From the IMG/VR virus record IMGVR_UViG_3300048580_000526, positions 1 through 64,000 of that record: a DNA stretch of 64,000 nucleotides, one strand, 5' to 3'. The translations under genes and the position numbers were made by a program. The notes under the pieces were generated by a model that had not been told where the DNA came from, did not search any database, and saw nothing but the letters and a program-made list of their open reading frames with translations. Of this stretch, positions 60,419 to 64,000 are shown piece by piece (the first letter of the stretch is position 1; each line of letters opens with the position of its first letter). The DNA is from a virus.

Positions 60419-60426
60419 TATTTATC
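60419..60426 (-). promoter_or_regulatory. Late promoter box GATAAATA
   Basis: Minus-strand box 29 nt before ATG 60390; divergent from the two plus-strand boxes at 60444 and 60456. Confidence 0.65.
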
Positions 60427-60443
60427 AATACTGGGTCTAAAAT

Positions 60444-60463
60444 GATAAATACTTTTATAAATA
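60444..60463 (+). promoter_or_regulatory. Two adjacent late boxes before the tail fibre gene
   Basis: GATAAATA at 60444-60451 and TATAAATA at 60456-60463, both facing the fibre gene at 60488. The second is nearer the usual spacing. Confidence 0.7.
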
Positions 60464-60487
60464 ATATTTAATTGAAGGAAACATAAC

Positions 60488-62179
60488 ATGCCATACACAA
60501 TCAATAAGTATAACGGTGAATTATTAACCAGTATAAATGATGGTCAGATTGACACATCATCTACATCTTTACGACTTTTGGGTAAAGGTTCAACCAATTA
60601 TGGGGAATTGACTGCTGAAAATTTCATATTCTTGTTGGAAAATTTCGCAAGAACTAATTCACCATCAAATCCATTAGTTGGACAATTGTGGTACCATTTA
60701 AATGCCAATGGCACAGGTAATCATATTCTGAAAATCTGTACAGCGATAACACCTGCGATAGTTTGGGAAGGTATAAATGAAATCAACAAAGACGCAATTG
60801 GTTCTGCTGTAGGTTCTGGTCGTCCACCATTGCCATCAAGTGGTACCACTTATTGGAATGGTAGTCAGTTGGAAGCATATTGCCCAACATACCCCTTTAA
60901 TGGTGGTTGGAGAATAATTGGTCCGATTGCCCCAGCTGCAAATAATACCCTTACCAACAATCTTCAAAGTGATGTTTATTATGATGTTATTACCGATAGT
61001 GCAAATGTCACCCATGGCGTTGTTGTAATTGCGACTAATGGCGTACCTGTTGTGATTTTTTCTGAAACTGCTGCATCTTTTACCCCAAAAGCCAATACTT
61101 CAACAGCAAAAAACACACCATTAACAAAATTTACAAATATTTCTGGTGGAATGAACATCAATTCAGATTTCACCACCGGTTCTGTGTTTAACCCTGTTAG
61201 TATATCCACCAATCTTTTACCAAATGGTGATGCCAATTTGACTATTGGTAGTGTATCCAAACGTTGGGGAATCGTGTATTCTCGTGCTATTCAGTTTGAT
61301 TATATTAGAACTTCAGACGTTAATGGTAATTGGTCTGGTGAAACTGATGTTAGAACATTGATGAGAAACAACATTGACAATACCCCTGCATTGTCAAATA
61401 CCTATAATTTGGGTGGTAGTTCATCAAAATGGAAGAACGTTTATGGGCAAACAGTCAACGCAGATACTTTATCTGTTGGTGGCTCGACAATTGATTTCTC
61501 CAAATATATGAGATTGGACGCCAGTAATGAGCCAACAACATCTTCTACAAGTTTGGGTTCTCCTATTACTGCTTGGGGAAAAGTTTACGCAGGTGAACTT
61601 CATGTCAATAATATTTTCTTGGGATTGACTGGTGCTACTTCAACAACATCGGTCAGCATATTAAATTTCGCAAGAAAAGATGATGATATTATTCCATTGA
61701 TAGATTCTACTAATAATATTGGTAGTGCCACCAATCGCTACAATAACGTATACACCAATACTGCTACAGTTGCCACCTTGACCGTTAGTGGAACAATCAA
61801 CAATATCGCTCCAGCGAATTTGGTTAGGACAGACTTGGTTCAAGCATTTACCAAGCAACACAATTTCCCTGCTATTTTGTTAACAGGTATATCCATTGCT
61901 TGGAACCTTGATAATGCACAAACTGGGCAAGTGGTCCTCGATAGTGATAAATTGATAAATAATCCTGTAGGTATGGTGAACGGTGGAAGATACACTTTAA
62001 TCGTTCAGCAAGATGGTGTTGGGAATCATGTTTTAGCATTCCCATCTGTTGGTTCTGTTTATAAGTTTGATGCCAGTATGTCATCAAATGTTATGGCTGC
62101 AGCCGATTCCACCACTATCTATGAATTTATTAGCGACAGTGCATTTATGTACTGCGTGAATGTGAAGCAGTTTAGTTGA
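60488..62179 (+). CDS. Tail fibre or fibre-like structural protein
   Basis: 563 residues. N-terminus MPYTINKYNGELLTSINDGQ, STSLRLLGKGSTNYGELTAE, NFIFLLENFARTNSPSNPLV, GQLWYHLNANG is an attachment domain common in fibre-like proteins of marine T4-like phages. The middle has repeats with L-G-(S/G/N)-...-W-(G/K)-x-V-Y (TIGSVSKRWGIVYSRAI; NLGGSSSKWKNVYGQTV; SLGSPITAWGKVYAGEL; NIGSATNRYNNVYTNTA), typical of trimeric fibre shafts. The C-terminal 110 residues form a separate domain ending YEFISDSAFMYCVNVKQFS. GAAGG precedes ATG 60488. The next gene starts with a related N-terminus. Confidence 0.85.
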   Translation: MPYTINKYNGELLTSINDGQIDTSSTSLRLLGKGSTNYGELTAENFIFLLENFARTNSPSNPLVGQLWYHLNANGTGNHILKICTAITPAIVWEGINEINKDAIGSAVGSGRPPLPSSGTTYWNGSQLEAYCPTYPFNGGWRIIGPIAPAANNTLTNNLQSDVYYDVITDSANVTHGVVVIATNGVPVVIFSETAASFTPKANTSTAKNTPLTKFTNISGGMNINSDFTTGSVFNPVSISTNLLPNGDANLTIGSVSKRWGIVYSRAIQFDYIRTSDVNGNWSGETDVRTLMRNNIDNTPALSNTYNLGGSSSKWKNVYGQTVNADTLSVGGSTIDFSKYMRLDASNEPTTSSTSLGSPITAWGKVYAGELHVNNIFLGLTGATSTTSVSILNFARKDDDIIPLIDSTNNIGSATNRYNNVYTNTATVATLTVSGTINNIAPANLVRTDLVQAFTKQHNFPAILLTGISIAWNLDNAQTGQVVLDSDKLINNPVGMVNGGRYTLIVQQDGVGNHVLAFPSVGSVYKFDASMSSNVMAAADSTTIYEFISDSAFMYCVNVKQFS

Positions 62180-62189
62180 GAGATAGAAA

Positions 62190-64000
62190 ATGCCATATGA
62201 AATTATTAGATACAACGGTGCCCCATTAGTAGTAATCAATGATGGTACTATTAATACATCATCAACATCCTTACAATTAGTTGGTAAGGGAGTAGCGACA
62301 TATGGCGAGGCAATAGCAGAAGATTTGGTTCATTTGTTGGAACATTGCACAAGTCCAACAGAACCATTGAACCCAATTGTTGGGCAAGTATGGAATCATT
62401 TGGATGCTGGTGGCACTGGTGTTCATATTTTGAAAGTTTGTAAAGCAGAGTCCCCTGTTGTTTGGGATGCTATAATTCAATCATCTGGTGGAACAATGAC
62501 TGGTTCATTGATGTTAGCCCATGATCCTGTGCAACCATTAGAAGCTGCGACCAAAAGATATATTGATCAACGAAGTAATTTCACAGGATTGTTAGATGTT
62601 CCACATTCTTATACTGCTGGTGGTGCAGGACCGGGTTGGGTGCCTGTAATTAATTCTACCATGACAGGATTGGAATGGGGTTTGGCTGCTGGAACTGGTG
62701 GCGGAACTGTTGGTAATTTGGTTATTGACCATCATGGAGGTGGTCCTAATACAGCTGCTAATGAATTATTGATAACAGTTGAAAATTTCACAGGAACTGG
62801 TTCACAGACGGTTTTTACACTTGCAAGTACAATTGGCTCGCAAAACAGAATAAATGTTTTTATTGATGGTATATATCAAAATAAAAATACATTTACGTTG
62901 ACAGGTTCAACATTGACATTTACAGAAATTCCTTTAGTTGGTTCAATTATTGAAGTTGAAATTTTATCAATAGTCAACCAAGGAACCACTACATTAGCTA
63001 CCAATAGCACTTTGAATGTTAATATTGATAGATTTACTGGGAATGGTGTGTTGGTTAATTATACTTTGACACATTCTTCTCTTTTAAATTATACAAATGT
63101 TTTTATTGATGGTGTATATCAAAACAAAGATTCTTATACAGTTTCTGGGACAACACTAACATTTACAGAAGCACCGTTAAATACTTCCATTATTGAAATA
63201 GAAGGATTGTATATTACAGGTACAGCCAATGATACATTAACTATTAGTGTTGACAGATTTACTTCTTCTGGTACAACTTATACATTATATGGTTCTTCAA
63301 CATTGAATTATATAGATGTTTACATTTCTGGTGTATATCAAAACAAAAATACTTACACTGTTTCTGGGACAACATTAACTCTATCAACTGCACCAATAAA
63401 TGGAGAGACAGTAGAAATATTGCGACATTCATTTGTTGCAGGTTCTGGTGGTAGTGTGACAGCTGTTACTAATGAATTATTGATAACTGTTGAAAATTTC
63501 ACAGGCACAGGCACACAAACAATGTTTAATCTTGCGAGTACTATTGGTTCACAAAATAGAATAAATGTTTTCATAAGTGGGTTGTATCAAAACAAAGATA
63601 CTTATGTTATCTCGGGAAGCATTTTAACATTATCAGTCGCTCCACCAAGTGGTTCAATCATTGAAGTTGAGGTAGTATCAATAGTCAACCAAGGAACCAC
63701 GACATTAGCCACTAATAGCACTTTGAATGTTAATATTGATAGATTTACAGGAGATGGGTCTTTGGTTAATTATACTTTATCCCAAGCTTCTTCGTTGAAT
63801 TTTACTAATGTTTATGTTGATGGTTTATATCAAAATAAAGATACTTATGCAGTTTCAGGAACTACTTTAACATTTACACAGGCACCACCAAATGGTTCTA
63901 TTATTGAAATAGAAGGTTTGTCAGTTACAGGAACAGCTAACGATACATTAACTATTAGTGTTGACAGATTTACTTCTTCAGGTGTTACTTATACATTAGC
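62190..64000 (+). CDS. Repeat-rich tail fibre protein (truncated by the window end)
   Basis: Open frame from ATG 62190 to the window end without a stop, at least 603 residues. The N-terminus (MPYEIIRYNGAPLVVINDGT; ELLEHCTSP-like; NPIVGQVWNHLDAGGTG) is a paralogue of the preceding fibre's attachment domain. There follows a T4 gp37/short-fibre-like GGTMTGSLMLAHDPVQPLEA and ATKRYIDQ segment, then tandem beta modules of about 79 residues with NVFIDGVYQNKDTYTVSGTT and (S/I)IIEIEGL. Three modules make a 711-nt higher-order repeat. Likely a receptor-binding fibre. Confidence 0.85.
   Translation, partial: MPYEIIRYNGAPLVVINDGTINTSSTSLQLVGKGVATYGEAIAEDLVHLLEHCTSPTEPLNPIVGQVWNHLDAGGTGVHILKVCKAESPVVWDAIIQSSGGTMTGSLMLAHDPVQPLEAATKRYIDQRSNFTGLLDVPHSYTAGGAGPGWVPVINSTMTGLEWGLAAGTGGGTVGNLVIDHHGGGPNTAANELLITVENFTGTGSQTVFTLASTIGSQNRINVFIDGIYQNKNTFTLTGSTLTFTEIPLVGSIIEVEILSIVNQGTTTLATNSTLNVNIDRFTGNGVLVNYTLTHSSLLNYTNVFIDGVYQNKDSYTVSGTTLTFTEAPLNTSIIEIEGLYITGTANDTLTISVDRFTSSGTTYTLYGSSTLNYIDVYISGVYQNKNTYTVSGTTLTLSTAPINGETVEILRHSFVAGSGGSVTAVTNELLITVENFTGTGTQTMFNLASTIGSQNRINVFISGLYQNKDTYVISGSILTLSVAPPSGSIIEVEVVSIVNQGTTTLATNSTLNVNIDRFTGDGSLVNYTLSQASSLNFTNVYVDGLYQNKDTYAVSGTTLTFTQAPPNGSIIEIEGLSVTGTANDTLTISVDRFTSSGVTYTL
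62760..64000 (+). repeat. 711-nt higher-order repeat of fibre modules
   Basis: AATGAATTATTGATAAC occurs at 62760 and 63471, and TAGTCAACCAAGGAACCAC at 62971 and 63682: both 711 nt apart. Each period holds three related modules of about 237 nt; the second copy runs off the window. Confidence 0.85.

Noticed and set aside
62760-64000. CRISPR-like or transposon-like repeat
   Set aside because: The repeat is in frame, encodes similar beta modules throughout and belongs to an open fibre gene.

Overview
The window is a stretch of a large, AT-rich, T4-like contractile-tailed phage (Caudoviricetes, T4 superfamily), not a bacterial chromosome. Recognisable T4-type genes include the portal (gp20), a tape measure, gp26, a gp51-like protein, recombination nucleases gp46 and gp47, the late sigma factor gp55, gp48/gp54-like tube-junction proteins, gp53, a gp5-like spike, gp25, gp6, a giant gp7 analogue and tail fibres. 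The host cannot be named from sequence alone. Promoters of the TTGACA/TATAAT type and strong Shine-Dalgarno sites suggest an ordinary Gram-negative host polymerase in early infection. At least sixteen TATAAATA or GATAAATA boxes, on both strands, are late promoters of the kind read by gp55.

Layout. 0.1-4.4 kb: an NAD(+) synthesis cassette (glutamine-dependent NadE, PncB, a NadD/NadM-like adenylyltransferase) with a small chaperone-like gene and a candidate small RNA between its members. 4.4-7.5 kb: a large low-complexity LysM protein (minus). 7.6-9.3 kb: an early operon with RNA ligase, NUDIX and small proteins. 9.3-14.3 kb (minus): small basic protein, portal, tape measure. 14.4-16.5 kb: gp26, gp51-like, RNase H. 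16.5-18.0 kb: 1.5 kb without a credible gene but dense in perfect inverted repeats, best read as one or more structured RNAs. 18.0-19.4 kb: HNH homing endonuclease and a PDDEXK nuclease. 19.4-26.5 kb (minus): ART-like protein, hypothetical proteins, gp46, gp47, gp55. 26.6-36.0 kb: nucleotidyltransferase, tube-junction proteins, gp53, and hub/spike/lysis-module proteins. 36.0-38.1 kb (minus): paired HNH-like proteins, a spanin-like pair and a small late protein. 38.3-58.3 kb: gp25, gp6, a 5022-residue gp7-like giant and two small virion proteins. 58.4-60.4 kb (minus): a TnpB element and two further small genes. 60.5-64 kb: tail-fibre genes, the last cut by the window edge.

Three threads tie the region together. 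First, NAD metabolism: three enzymes that together convert nicotinate to NAD, next to an ADP-ribosyltransferase-like protein that would consume NAD and a NUDIX hydrolase. Second, several late minus-strand proteins begin with a short M-R/K-x-x-E-hydrophobic-hydrophobic-x-E type leader that resembles the capsid-targeting peptide of T4 internal proteins and Alt, so the ART-like protein may be packaged and injected. Third, an 18-nt palindrome (ATTAACT-4 nt-AGTTAAT) sits exactly 6 nt upstream of the late box of three structural operons, an architecture not part of the classical T4 late promoter.
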